64,000 nucleotides of DNA from Rhizomys pruinosus (taxonomy: Eukaryota > Chordata > Mammalia > Rodentia > Spalacidae): NCBI GenBank assembly GCA_009823505.1, contig VZQC01012403.1:1080415-1144414 (forward strand), read 5' to 3'. The notes under the pieces are model-generated. The model saw nothing but the letters and a program-made list of their open reading frames with translations. It was not told the DNA's origin and did no database searches. Shown here piece after piece: positions 45,688 to 56,784 of the stretch. The position numbers were made by a program, and so were the translations under genes. Numbering within the stretch: position 1 is the first letter of the stretch; each line of letters opens with the position of its first letter.

Positions 45688-45905
45688 GAGCTTGAGAGAT
45701 GGCTTGGCGGTTAAGAACACAGGCTACTCTCGCAGAGGACCCAGGTTTGATTCTCAGCACTTACATGGTGACTAATAACCATCCATTTCCAGGGGATCCA
45801 CACCCTCTTCTAATCTCTGTAGGCATCGGATGACATGGGTGCACTTACATACATGCAGGCAATACACTCATACACATAAATTTTTTAATAACAAAATAAT
45901 ATGGA
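45688..45905 (+). mobile_element. B2-family SINE
   Basis: 'gcttgagagatggcttggcg', 'ggtttgattctcagcactta' and 'caggcaatacactcatacac'. Confidence 0.92.
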
Positions 45906-46284
45906 GAACAGCAGCAGAAGATATTCGGACATCAACCTCTGGAGACTGGAGATTTAGCTCCTGGGAAGTGTTGGTGGGAATGCAGTACTTCAGAACAAGG
46001 ACCTCGCTCTGGGTAGGAGCCCCAGGACCTCACCCCTCAGTATCCACCTCACATTTAGCTCCCAGGCCCTTCAGTCAGGGCCAGCCTCTTCCCTGCCCCA
46101 GAGAGGAAAGGGTCAAATTTTCAGGAGTTGCCAAAGCAGTGGCCCAGGTGGACTCCATTATAGATCTTGTCCTCAGCCCCTTAGGGAGCGAAGGGCAGAA
46201 TGGTGCAGGAAAGACACATGAAAACAGGAAGGTGATAATTGGGGTGTAGGAGGCAAGTGGAAAATTAGAAACCCGAGGGAAAAC

Positions 46285-46480
46285 CTCTATGTAAAGCTCT
46301 TTGCTGGCTCTACACTGAAATCCTAGCTGCTCAGGAGGGTAAGGCAGGAGTATCACAAGTTCAAGGCCAACCTGGACAATTTAGCAAGCCTCTGTTTCAA
46401 AATTTAAAAAAAGGCCAGGGAACATGGGCAATGTCCCAAAGTCGATCTCTAGAATGCCAAAACAATAAAAGAAGAAACAA
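46285..46480 (+). mobile_element. Old 7SL-derived monomer with tRNA-like 3' part
   Basis: 'aaatcctagctgctcaggag', 'gcaggagtatcacaagttca' and 'ccaacctggacaatttagca' resemble an early B1/Alu monomer. The following 'ggccagggaacatgggcaat' is ID-like, as in B1-dID dimers. Confidence 0.6.
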
Positions 46481-48930
46481 ACTACCTTTTATATCTCCCG
46501 AGAAGCAGTCTGAGGACAAAGCAGCCCCTCGGAAGTCAGAAATGAGATTTCAGAAATGAAAAGTTTGAAAAGGGGAGTGGACAAAAATCTTAAGATACAT
46601 GGGAAGAGGAGAAAAATAACAGAGAGGTATGACCCGCCCCGCAGCACTGTCTGACGACAGGGAGAAGATCAAGGTGAAGAGGAAGGGGGCCCTCGGAGGA
46701 AGGCTGCCGAGAAGCTTCCTGGAAGAACAGGCCTAGGGAAGCAGAAGGTACTAGGGAGGTTCCGGATGAGGGAGGGATGGGTGGAAAGCAAGATCTTACC
46801 TTCCGTGCTGGGAATTCCTCAGATAATGCCTAAAGCATTAAGCCAAGAAGCAGTAACTAAACATGGTATTTGGAAATATCCCAAAGAAAGAAAATCTCAT
46901 TTAAGAGTTGCAAGTGCTGCTTCTGGGAATGGCGGGGGAGGAGTGAACTGCTGTCTTGTGGAAAGCTACTTTATTCCGTGAATAACTTTACTCTTAGAAG
47001 TTGGCGAAATAAAACTGAAATAATTGATATTACAGATGTAAAGAGTATCATTAAAACAAATCAAAGCTACGAGGTGAGGCTGGGGGAGGACACGGGCATG
47101 GAGCATGACAAAGTCATCTGAGTTTTATCTGTGTTACTTGAATTTTACATGTCTGGCCAGGTAGTGCAGGCTTTGACAAACTCTTAAGTGCTCAGAAGAT
47201 GTGTTTAAAGTGATCCCAGGGCTAGCCCCATGGGCAGGGGAGGGGAGTAGCCCACGCCAGGGAGGAGCCCGGAGTTTAAAGGCTTATCCTACTGACAGAA
47301 ACACAAACAGCAGCTGTAAATTGGAAGCCGGATGTGGATGGACTTGGGTGCCAAATCCAGGAGCTGGGCCTTCGTTCTGTCCTAGAATTAGATCTACTAA
47401 GATTGAGGGGCCCACGTTCAGCCGTCAGGAAAGTTGCTCTCAGCAGAACAGGCAGGGGCTGGAGGGCACAGGAAACAGGCACAGTTAAGAAATCCTCATT
47501 GTCCTGAAGCAAGGTCACGGGCACATTGAAAGACACAGAGCAGAATATGGGGGGTGATGGTGTCGGGTGGTCAGCAGCAAGGCCCAGGCAGCTGCAGACT
47601 CCAGCAGGGACAATTGAAAAGCCACTTGTTGCTTTTTATTTTGAGTCTCTTTCCTTTTTTTCAAAAGAATAAGTGGCCAGAGGTTCAGGAGTAAGAAACG
47701 GTGGAAAATTGATTTAAGTTTGATTTAATCTAGAGTAAAAGCTTGGGATTGAGAGAAAGACTAGATAGATGGGAGACAGAGGCATGGGGGGGATTAATAC
47801 TGGCCAATTGGAAATCTTTAAGAAAAAGGAAACCTTGCTGGGGGGAGGGGGTCACCCAGTCCCACAGTTTGAAGGTCATAAGGACTCTTCCAGCGTGCAG
47901 CTAATCTTCTGTTTTCCTTGGGCCACTGTCCACCAAAAACTAAACAAAGTCAAATGGTGCTATTGTGAGCTTGTTCCCAGCCTTGGAGAAGGTGCCTGTG
48001 ACATTTCAATTTCAGAAGACGGAAGCAGGGGCCTGGCATCTGGCCTAGGCTGATGGCTGCAATCTGAGGGCACCTGAAACCATTCTAGTATCAGTCAGAC
48101 CCTTAGCAGTGATCTGGCGAGACACCGAATGTTCCAGCAAACTCCAAACTTAGGTTCTGTGAGACACAACCCATTGTGTTTACCACCCCGGCACCATGTG
48201 GGAATGTCACTACAACACTCTCGGGTATCAGAACCCATCCTGTGTTCATGGAGCAGGCCATCTGTCAGACATCTATCCCTTCTAGACCCCATGAGCTCCA
48301 TTCAGCTCAGGACGCTTGAGCAGATCCTAACTGAACGTCTACGATAAGAAGTTGTAGATTGTTAGCCAGTCTCGTGGTCCAGCAGGCTGGAGTCTAAAAT
48401 AATGTTCCTTTTCCCATCACTATTCCCAGTAACTGACTGCTGATTGACCTCAGTAATGCTTGATGATTACAATACGAATGAATGATAAACTAATTATCCT
48501 GAATGAGTGAGTGAATGAACGAATTAGTGAATACTCTGACTCAGCTTTGTGTTAGAACCTTGATAGAAATATATCTTATTGCCTTTTAGAGGACCAGAGA
48601 TTGCCAAGAAGTTTGCTTTCCTGAGTAGGATGTAAGCTTGCCACAGTCAGATTTTCTCTGTATCTCAATGTCTAGAACAGTGCTGATGCATAGAAGAAGC
48701 TCAATAAATATTTGCTGGATCAGCGTCTGCTGTTTCCTTTGAGCCTCTTACAGGCCTACCAGGCCAAGCACAATTGATTCCTATGTGCTCATGGAAAAAG
48801 TGATGCTTATGAAGGGCAGGGATGCTTGCGTACTGTAAGGGAAGAGGATGAAGCAGCTAATCTGCACACATGGTTCAAGTTCCTTTTATGCCACCTGCTA
48901 GCCACGGGGGACTTGGGCAGATTGCAGAAG
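46481..48930. other. Unassigned SINE-poor intronic stretch
   Basis: 2.4 kb without recognised young repeats. It contains a MIR/L2-like end near 48640-48715 ('gctcaataaatatttgctgg') and a short GAAT-rich patch at 48475-48530. No exon recognised; a purine-rich part at 46500-46780 has no domain. Confidence 0.45.
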
Positions 48931-49017
48931 GTTCTCTCTCTCTCTCTCTCTCTCACTCTCGCTCTCGCTCTCACTCTTGCTCTCACTCTCTCGCTCTCGC
49001 TCTCGCTCTCTCACTCC
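48931..49017. repeat. (TC)n tract with CTCGCT variants
   Basis: Pyrimidine tract of TC units interrupted by regularly spaced CTCACT/CTCGCT steps, about 85 bp. Confidence 0.93.
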
Positions 49018-49314
49018 CACTTTGGCTATAACACTCCAGAGCTCCAACTGTTAAGCACTGAACAAGTAGAAGCTGTTGTGGTTTATGATATTGTCAAGGC
49101 TGCCTAGGCATTCAGAGACAAGGTCTGAGTAATCTATGGATTGGGCTATGAAATAAAGGGGCTCCAAGAGACACAAGAAAGTTTGTAAAATGCAATGTAA
49201 AGAGCAGGTTGCAGATCCAGGAAGTCAGGAGGGCAGAACAGCAGCTGCCTCCCCCCACGCCCACCCCTGCAGGGGACTCTCATAGTCGCTTTTGATCAAG
49301 ACTCTAAATCAAAG

Positions 49315-50043
49315 CCTGATGTCTCCATTTCATTTCTGTTGCAGTGATAAAATACTCTTACCAAAAATAACTTAGGGAGGAAAGGGTTTATTCAGCTTAC
49401 AATGACAAGTCACAGTCTATCCCTAAGGGAAGTTGGGGCAGGAACTTAAGGCAAGAACTTGTATACTATTCTACACAGTACTATCTCCAACCAAGGAGCT
49501 CATCTCACAGCCAAAGAAGTGCATCAGGGGGCTGGAGAGATGGCTCAGTGGTTAAGAGCACTGACTGCTCTCGCAGAGGACCTGGGTTCAATTCCCAGCA
49601 CCCACCTGGTGGCTAACTACAGTCTTAAGTACTGGGTGTAGTGGCACATGCCTTCAATCCCAGCACTTGGGAGGTGGAGGCAAGTGGATCTCTGTGAGTT
49701 CAAGGCCAGCCTGGTCTACAGAGAATGCTCCAGGCTAGCTGGGACTAAAGGAAGACCCTATCTCAAAAAAAAAAAAAAAAAAAAGTGCATCAGGAACCAT
49801 GGAGGAGGATGCTTGCTAGCTGGCTCCCAGGCTCATGCTTGGCTAGCTAGCTTATACAGTTCAGGTCAACCTCTCTAGGGATGGTGCTGCTCACAGTGGG
49901 CTGGGCCCTACTACTTCAAGGAACAATCAAGACAATCCCCCATAGATACGCTCACAGCCCAATCTGATCTAGGAAATTTCTCACTTAAGATTCAGACTCT
50001 ACACTGTATCAAATTGAGAGATCAAGCTAACCAGGACACCTGC
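49315..50043 (-). mobile_element. Solo ERVL/MaLR-like LTR with decayed TSD and a SINE insertion
   Basis: The LTR at 49320-50038 begins TGTCTCC and ends CAGGACA on the + strand. Flanks CCTGA (49315-49319) and CCTGC (50039-50043) match at 4 of 5. After removing the 266 bp of SINE insertion and its TSD, 453 bp remain, close to the solo LTR at 9630. Shared text: 'gtttattcagcttacaatga', 'cacagtgggctgggccctac' and 'caatcaagacaatccccc'. Confidence 0.8.
49517..49793 (+). mobile_element. Chimeric B2-B1 SINE inserted as one unit, 11-bp TSD
   Basis: TSD AAGTGCATCAG at 49517-49527 and 49783-49793. The insert starts with a B2 head (49528 to about 49628, cut inside the B2 body after 'ggtggctaactacagtctta') and passes directly to a complete B1 ('actgggtgtagtggcacatg') with one A tail. 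No second TSD separates the parts. Confidence 0.85.
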
Positions 50044-51035
50044 CACAGACACCAGGTGTCTGAACTCAGCCAGTCCTTTTCTAGAATCCTACATGATAGA
50101 GAAAAATGGCAACTTTCTGAACCTGGGCTTCCCAGCTCACTAGCTTGTAACCAGAGAAGACATTCCACTTCTGATGGGAATAACCACACCTGCTTTCTAG
50201 AACTGCCAGGAGAGTGACTTACCTGTGGAAAATACCCAATTGATGGCTTGTCTTCCAGGTGGAACTGTACCAAATAGAGAGAGGTCCACAGCAGACAGAT
50301 TCCCCCAAGCTTGCCTCTGTCTTGTAAGTGTGAATTTGATGCAGAGCTCACCTCTAAGTGAAAGCCGAGTCCTCTGCATGCTGTGGACCAGGCGTGGCTC
50401 CCAGGTGTGCTGTGACCCCAGATCTTTGTTCTACAGTTTCTAAGGCTGCCCACCTGCCTTCTTCCCCTCCCTGGTACATGCCCTGCTCCTTGCAGCAAGT
50501 TGGTGGCATCTTCCCTCCCCTTGGATATGAGCTTCACTTGTGACTGATTAGCCACTAGAATGCCACAGAGGTTAAGCTGCAAGCTGCAAGTTCACCCCTG
50601 AGAAGTCAAGCTGTGTCGATGGCTGGGGAGATCACAATTGACAGGGACACATGTGGAGGTAGAGATTCCCCACGGCCCGGGGGACACATGTAGAGGTAGA
50701 GATTCCCCAGGGCCCAGGCAGATGAGTGCAGCCTTGGGCCTTCTAGTCCAGCCAGCAGTGTGCAGCATGTGAGTGGTAGAACTAGCCACCTCTGCACCCT
50801 GGTGCAGAATAATGAACAATAATAGTTCTCTCTTTTCAAGGTGCTCAGTTTGGGGGTGTTTTGTTGTATAGCAATGGGTAACTACAACAATTTAGAAGTG
50901 ATTATTATGCCCACATTCTAAGACTTGCAAGTTGTACAGATTCTCTTCCAGCCAGATAATGAAACTCAGGAACAGAGAGTGAAGTGACTTCCTTGAGGTC
51001 ACATAAAGTGTTGGGGTCAAGACCCCAAACAGATC
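50044..51035. other. Unassigned stretch ending in a MIR
   Basis: Overlapping frames up to 186 codons (minus, 50022-50582) begin beside the LTR and show no domain. Bases 50895-51035 resemble a MIR ('ataatgaaactcaggaacag', 'gaagtgacttccttgaggtc'). A short near-duplication of 'acacatgtggaggtagagat' lies at 50647-50703. Confidence 0.45.
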
Positions 51036-51428
51036 TGTGACTCTGGGGACTAGAGAGATGCCGCAGAGGTTAAGAGTACTCACTCTTCTTGCAGAGGACC
51101 CGAGTTTGATTCCTGAAACCCAGACAGCAGCTAACTCCAGTTCCCAGAGATCAAATACCCTCTTCTGACTTCCGTGGGCATTGCAGGACACAGGTGCACT
51201 TACGTGCATTCGGGCAATACACTCATACACATAAAATAAAAATAAGCCAGGTATGGTGGTGCATGCCTTTGATCCTAGCACTTGGGAGGCAGAGGCAGGT
51301 GGATCTCTCTGAGTTCAAGGCCAGCCTGTTCTACATAGAGAGTTCCAGGTCAGCTGACACTAAAGGGAGACCCTGTCTCAAAAAGACCAAAAATAAATAA
51401 ATAAATAACCGTTTAGGTGTGACTCTGG
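51036..51428 (+). mobile_element. B2 followed directly by B1, shared outer 11-bp TSD
   Basis: TGTGACTCTGG occurs at 51036-51046 and 51418-51428. Inside are a full B2 (51047-51245) and a full B1 (51246 to about 51408), head to tail with no spacer. The B1 may have inserted into the B2 A-tail, or the pair may have moved together. The outer repeat lies in MIR sequence. Confidence 0.8.
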
Positions 51429-51646
51429 AGCTGACTCTTCCCACCACTACAGCACTGTATTTACAACGCTGTTGAAAGCCACAGACACAGGGGAATTTGC
51501 TGAACTGAGAGGGACAGCTCTGGCAGCTGGCATTGGCAGACTGGTTTCACAGAAGATGAAAATCAAATGGGAAGTTCTATACTCAGTTTAAAACAGTCAT
51601 TTAATTTCATGGAATGGAGAGATCTAATTAAGGATAGATCAAATGA
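51429..51646. other. Unassigned short stretch
   Basis: No repeat or exon recognised. Confidence 0.4.
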
Positions 51647-51759
51647 GCCAAGAGTGGCAGCACACTCTTTTAATCTCAGCATTTGGGAGACAGGAAGTTT
51701 AGGGGTTCGAGGCCAGTCTGAGCTACATAGTGGAACTCTATCTAAAAAAAAAAAAAACA
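51647..51759 (+). mobile_element. Old B1 SINE
   Basis: 'gagtggcagcacactctttt', 'ggggttcgaggccagtctga' and 'gctacatagtggaactctat', diverged. Confidence 0.8.
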
Positions 51760-51765
51760 GGGAAG

Positions 51766-51920
51766 CGGGGCGTGCTAGTACACGCCTTTAATCCCAGCAC
51801 TCAGAAGGCAGAGGGAGGCGGGAGTTCAAGGCCAGCCTGGTCTACCTAGAGAGTTCCAGGACAGCTGGGGCTACAGGGAGACCTGTCTCAAAAATACCAA
51901 AAAAAACCCCAACAACAACA

Positions 51921-51951
<31 letters not shown>

Positions 51952-51955
51952 ACCC
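51766..51955 (+). mobile_element. B1 SINE with (AAC)n tail
   Basis: 'gcggggcgtgctagtacacg', 'gagttcaaggccagcctggt' and 'ggggctacagggagacctgt', then an expanded AAC/AAAAC tail. Confidence 0.93.
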
Positions 51956-51957
51956 AG

Positions 51958-52160
51958 GGGCTGGAGAGATAGCTCAGCAGTTAAGAGCACTTGCTGCCCT
52001 TGCAGAGGATCCAGTTTGTCTCAACACCTGTGTCAAGTAGCTCACACCTGCCTGGAACTCCAGCTCCAGGGCATCTAGTGCCCTCTTCTGGCCTCGTTGG
52101 GCACTAGCACACACATGGCATACACTCACATAGACACGTACATAATGGATTTTTTAAAAA
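51958..52160 (+). mobile_element. B2/B3-family SINE
   Basis: 'ggggctggagagatagctca', 'ctccagctccagggcatcta' and 'ggcatacactcacatagaca'. Confidence 0.9.
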
Positions 52161-53395
52161 TAAATTTATTTTTATTTTTTTAACAAATCTAGACCCGTGT
52201 CCCATCCCCCCCCATTTGCCCACCCCACCAGAGCTCATGCATTCTGCCAAATATGCTTTTCATCTCTTTCTCAGTCTTTCTCAATATTCTCCATGAGGAA
52301 GTTGACTGTGTTGTTTTTAAGTCAAATGAAGCAGAGTTAGGAGCTTTAATTAGTTGAAAACTTAATGGAAACTAGTAGGGAGTTACGGTTGCAAAAAACT
52401 GCTAAAGAGAGGCTTGGGTCACATTGAGATGTGTCGCAATTAGGACAGGGGTGGGGGGTGGGGGCGGGGAGCTCTGCTGAGCCCTGCCATGGTCAGACCT
52501 GGTCCATCTGGAGATGATCATTCCCTCAAACATTGCATTTTCAGTATGTCAGGAATAGGGAACCGGGAAGATGAGGGGTGAGAATTCCCATGGATCAGAA
52601 CAGCAACTCAGTAAACCACCTGAGGCAAGGACATCTTGGGAAGAGCCTTATAAAAGGCTTATAAAAAGTCTCATGGCTCATATGAAACAATGGACAAACT
52701 ACCCCTATGTGAACAGCTTGTTCTGATGGAGTCCCTGCTGGGTGGGGTGCGGGCATCAGTCCCTGGTGCAATGAAATAGCTTGGAGGAGGGTTTGGCCAG
52801 AGATGGTCTCTAAGGCCCTCTCTGCCTCTCAAAGCCAGAAGGTCAGTGAAGATCTGTTAAGACAGTGAAGAATGGAGACCTCGATTTAGCCAGACCATAG
52901 TGGTCTTCTGAAGCCACATCCTGAACAAGTCAAAACTGAGGCTGAAGACAATGACAAGCACTGAGGTTTGATCAGAGCAGATACCTTCCCAGAATCCCAG
53001 TTGTTGGCACCCAGTGAGGGCTTCAGGCTGCTGTCTTTCTATATTATCTGGACCCCTGACTCTATGCCAGGCCTGATGAAACTCTGGGGAAACACAGCTG
53101 ATAGTAGACACCACAGAGCCCTTGCAGCTGGAAGCTCCCGAGGTCACGCTCTGTCAGTGAACTTGTCCCTGAGGAGCCTGACTTCACTCTGTCCTCCTCC
53201 TTTCCTCCTGCCATCTCCATCCACCTCTGATGGGCAGTAGAGTAACACCTCCCCAGCAGAACAACCCTGCCACAGACCTTGCCACAGTACGTTCCAGAAG
53301 GTCCGGCAACACTCACAAGGAGCGAAACCCAAGTGTAAAGGAGAGATGCTGCGTCATCAGCCCCCTGCCTCCTGGGACACCTCGGTGGCACCAGT
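52161..53395. other. Unassigned intronic stretch with a G-quadruplex motif
   Basis: No exon recognised. The strong G4 motif is at 52448-52469. A C-rich run sits near 52207. Confidence 0.45.
52448..52469 (+). other. G-quadruplex motif with three 1-nt loops
   Basis: Runs of 4, 6, 5 and 4 G separated by T, T and C. Four-run motifs with single-base loops are among the most stable G-quadruplexes known. Confidence 0.85.
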
Positions 53396-53690
53396 GGAGA
53401 CTCAGAGCCCTCCACAGCAGTGACCAGTGGAGAGTCAGAGCCCTCTGCAGCAGTGACCAGTGGAGACTCAGAGCCCTCCGCAGCAGTGACCAGTGGAGAC
53501 TCAGAGCCCTCCGCAGCAGTGACCAGTGGAGACTCAGAGCCCTCCGCAGCAGTGACCAGTGGAGACTCAGAGCCCTCCGCAGCAGTGACCAGTGGAGACT
53601 CAGAGCCCTCCGCGGCAGTGACCAGTGGAGACTCAGAGCCCTCCACAGCAGTGACCAGTAGAGACTCAGAGCTCTCTGCAGTAGTGAGGC
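53396..53690. repeat. 33-bp minisatellite, about 9 copies
   Basis: Units start at 53396, 53429, 53462, 53495, 53528, 53561, 53594, 53627 and 53660. The middle units are nearly identical; the first, second, eighth and ninth carry changes and the last is most diverged. Because 33 is divisible by 3 and two stop-containing frames alone are closed, four of the six frames stay open across the array (for example 'TSGDSEPSAAV' on + and 'EGSESPLVTAA' on -). The flanks carry no exon signals. Confidence 0.95.
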
Positions 53691-54207
53691 ATCACCTTGA
53701 ACTAATTGCTGCTGATATGCATCCGTTAGCTCTTTCCTCTAAAATACCCTTGGAGACTACTTCAAATATCTCTTTCGTGAAGAACTACTCGTTAGAATCT
53801 TGCTTTTAAAAAAATATCACTTATTTAGATGTAAATAGAAGAATCGGCAGCTTCTGTGAGATGTTTTATGTTCTTGGAGTCATGAGGGAGCTGTGACTCC
53901 CTGGTGTTTACACATATCAGAATCTGAATTCTAATCAAACAAGTTAAATACACATGTATTAATTCAAATTGGTAACTGCAGCAACCTATTTTTTAAATAA
54001 TTTCACTTAGAACAATTTATTTTCTACCTGTTCCATGTCAAGGAAAAAATATGAATGAAGTTGGCATAAAGCTTATCCCATGTCCTTGAAATAACTGTGT
54101 CTAGTCACTCATTATATGGAATATGTTATGACTTCATGGGGAGACAGGAAACTCTCTAAGCTGTCTGATGACAAAGATGCTACGTCTTTTAAAACTGAGC
54201 TCTGTGA
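53691..54207. other. Unassigned stretch
   Basis: AT-rich from 53800 on. No repeat or exon recognised. Confidence 0.4.
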
Positions 54208-54305
54208 GCTGCGTGTGGTGGCCTCCATCTGAAATGGGTAAGCAGGACAATGGTGAGTTCAAGGGCAGCCTGGGCTACGTAGGGAGACAATCTCAAATAA
54301 AACAA
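54208..54305 (+). mobile_element. Old B1-like SINE fragment
   Basis: 'gctgcgtgtggtggcctcca' and 'gagttcaagggcagcctggg', with internal deletions. Confidence 0.75.
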
Positions 54306-55078
54306 AACCTCTGACTTGTATGTTTCCTCCAGTATCCCTGGTCATTCATAAAAACAACATAATAAGCTCCGCTCAGTCTGCTCATTCAAATCCACACAGG
54401 TATTAGCTTACAGTCTTTGGATGCCTCCCACTTACAATAGATCAATCCTTGGCTTTCAATTGAACCCAGTTAATTTACAGTAATAGCTGGAAGACTGCCT
54501 GGTAAATTATGACTTTTGTCAATTACTGGGCAGAAAAGTGAATTGAATGGCATTGAAGCAGCACAGGAAACATATCTTAACTGGTTGTTCAGCAGAGCAT
54601 AGCTTACTTTGTATTAGTTTGCCTGATTTTTGGTCCCTTAATGCATTGGTAAAATACTGAGCTACAGTTTATCAGCATAATGGAGGTCATTTGGAACGGC
54701 TGCCTTCAAGCTTCTGCCTTATCTGGGTTTCCAGGGACGGTGGGTGCATTTCCTGAATGGACTTTAGTCTTTGCAAAAGATGGAGGAGAGGTGTGGCCGC
54801 TTCAGCAAAATGCAGCTGTAGTCAGCTCGGCAGACCACACAGCTGAGAAGGTCAGTGTCTATACTGACCTGTGTGTCTATACTGACCTGTGTGTCTCAGA
54901 CTAGCCCGTCCTTTGCTGAGGGCACAGCAGCCTCCCTCCCAGTGGTACCATATACTCCAGGGCATCAACATCTCAGTAGTTCCAGGGCCTTCTGCAAACA
55001 CTGTAGAATGAAAACATTTCCTGCCAAGGGAGGAAACAAACTGGCCCTCAAGACAATCTGTTCATTATAGGGCAAATC
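54306..55078. other. Unassigned intronic stretch
   Basis: Contains a 20-bp tandem duplication near 54855-54894 (two copies of 'gtgtctatactgacctgt'). No exon recognised. Confidence 0.4.
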
Positions 55079-55440
55079 AGTTCATTTTGCATCACTGTGA
55101 CAAATATCAGACATAAATAGCAAAAGGGAGCTAGGACTTATGATTTCAGGGGGTCATATCTGAAGTCCATGGCCTCACTGCTTCTAGTCCCATGGGGAGA
55201 CAGAACATCCTGACGGCGGGACCATGTGGCTGAGGCTGCTTGCCTGTTTGCAGGCAGGGAATAGAGGTAGGGATGGGGACTAGGAACAGCCTTCCAAGGC
55301 ACACGCCCAGGGCCTGTGTGTTCCAGCTAGGTCCCACCTCCTAAAGCTTCTACCACTTCTCCAAATGCTGCCACAGTCTGAGACCAAGTATTCAACACAT
55401 GAGCCTTGTGTGGGGGACACTTCACATCCACACAGTAACA
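55079..55440 (-). mobile_element. MaLR-type LTR
   Basis: Read on the minus strand from TGTTACTGTG at 55440: 'gtgaagtgtcccccacacaa', 'gctcatgtgttgaatacttg' and 'taggaggtgggacctagctg' match the start of mammalian MaLR (MLT/MST-type) LTRs as I recall them. The left edge is uncertain. Confidence 0.65.
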
Positions 55441-56034
55441 TGGAGGGAGACAATGGAAGAGCAGGCCTGTGGTCTAGTGCTATAGATCTGGGTAATGGGG
55501 AGGCCGTGTGTCCTCCATGGGCATCTCATGCTGAAAGACAAGGGCCAGACCATACCACCATGGGCTCCCAATGCTGATTCATCCAGAACAGCAAAGGCAG
55601 TTCCAAACCCAACAGGCAGGCTGCAAACAGCTTGGAACACCAGGTGAGGCAGCCTTTCACATGAGAAGGGACTGAAGCACTTTCACCCGCCTATGACCTC
55701 ACCTCCCTGCCCAAGCTGGACCCTTCATGGCCTGCCATTTGGCCAGGGACAGCAGTGGTGGCCTGATACCCCTTGGTCTTATGTCAGTTCTTGCTAGGCT
55801 TTTTCCAGTGCTACACTGGAAACAAGCAGATGGGGGGAGGGGGGACTCCAGACCTTTGAAGATGGAGGCAAGAACCCACACCCCCTTCCCTTTCCTGCAG
55901 ACCATCCAACCCAGACATTGGCCCCTTGACACTTGTCCCCAATAGTAGATCATAAATAGTTAGGTTAGCCTCCTGTGGTTTCTTACTCCCCAATAGCCAA
56001 TCAGAAGAGTAAGGAAATTACCACAAAGATCCCT
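55441..56034. other. Unassigned intronic stretch
   Basis: No recognised repeat or exon in 590 bp. Confidence 0.4.
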
Positions 56035-56330
56035 TTATCCACAGGGGATACATTCTAAGACCCTCAGTGAGTGCCTGAAACTATGGTCTAAACCACATAT
56101 GTACCAGGTGTTTTCCTATATATACATACCTATGGTAAAGTTTAATTTATAAATGAAGCACAGTACCAAATTAACAATAAAGTAGAATAATTAAAACAGC
56201 ATGCTATCATACAAGCTTGCATTTAGGGGTCATTGTTAAGTAAAGGTTTTTGATCCCAGGTTCTGTGATATTACACCAATCAGCCTAATAATTGAGATGG
56301 CTACTGAGTAACTAACAGAAGAGTAGAATA
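56035..56330 (+). mobile_element. Ancient DNA-transposon relic (Tigger-like)
   Basis: 'tgagtgcctgaaactatggt', 'ttcctatatatacataccta' and 'gtaaagtttaatttataaat' follow an old Tigger-type consensus that I recall from mammalian genomes. Confidence 0.55.
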
Positions 56331-56612
56331 TACAGGATGGCTACACTAGATAAGAGATGGTTCTCTGATGTGTGACTGCAGCAGGATAGCCTGAGAGTTC
56401 ATCAAGCTACTTCATTTAAAGGTACAAAGTCTAAAAAAAAAGTACAAAGTCTAAAACATACATTTTTTTTATTTCTGGGATTTTTGAGACCATAGCTGGC
56501 CAAAGGTAACAGAAAATAAAACAGTAAGATAGGACTATTTTATTATTAAGCAGCTTTATCATCATGAACATATAATGTTTAATAGTGCTATCAGTTAAAA
56601 TTGTGTATATAT
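56331..56612. other. Unassigned AT-rich stretch
   Basis: Contains a short duplicated segment ('gtacaaagtctaaaa' twice near 56425-56455). No exon recognised. Confidence 0.4.
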
Positions 56613-56766
56613 AAGCCAGGCGTGGTGGCACACGCCTTTAATCCTAGCACTTGGGAGGCAGAGGCAGGCGAATCTTTGTGAGTTCAAGGCCAGCCTGGTC
56701 TACAGAGTGAGCCCCAGGACAGCTGGGGCTACAGGGAGACCCTGTCTCAAAAAAGACAAAAAAAAA
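56613..56766 (+). mobile_element. B1 SINE
   Basis: 'agccaggcgtggtggcacac', 'gagttcaaggccagcctggt' and 'ggggctacagggagaccctg'. Flanked by AAATTGTGTA (before) and AAATTGTGTA (after). Confidence 0.95.
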
Positions 56767-56784
56767 TTGTGTACGCATGTGCAT

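Noticed and set aside
50022..50582. 186-codon minus-strand frame
   Set aside because: It begins at the edge of a solo LTR, has no recognisable domain and overlaps three plus-strand frames.
53396..53690. CRISPR-like array
   Set aside because: Units are contiguous with no unique spacers, and the context is a rodent intron.
53062..53809. Long open frames over the minisatellite (up to 194 codons on the minus strand, 129-143 on the plus strand)
   Set aside because: They exist because the 33-bp unit is a multiple of 3. Several frames on both strands are open at once, starts are weak and no splice or domain evidence exists.
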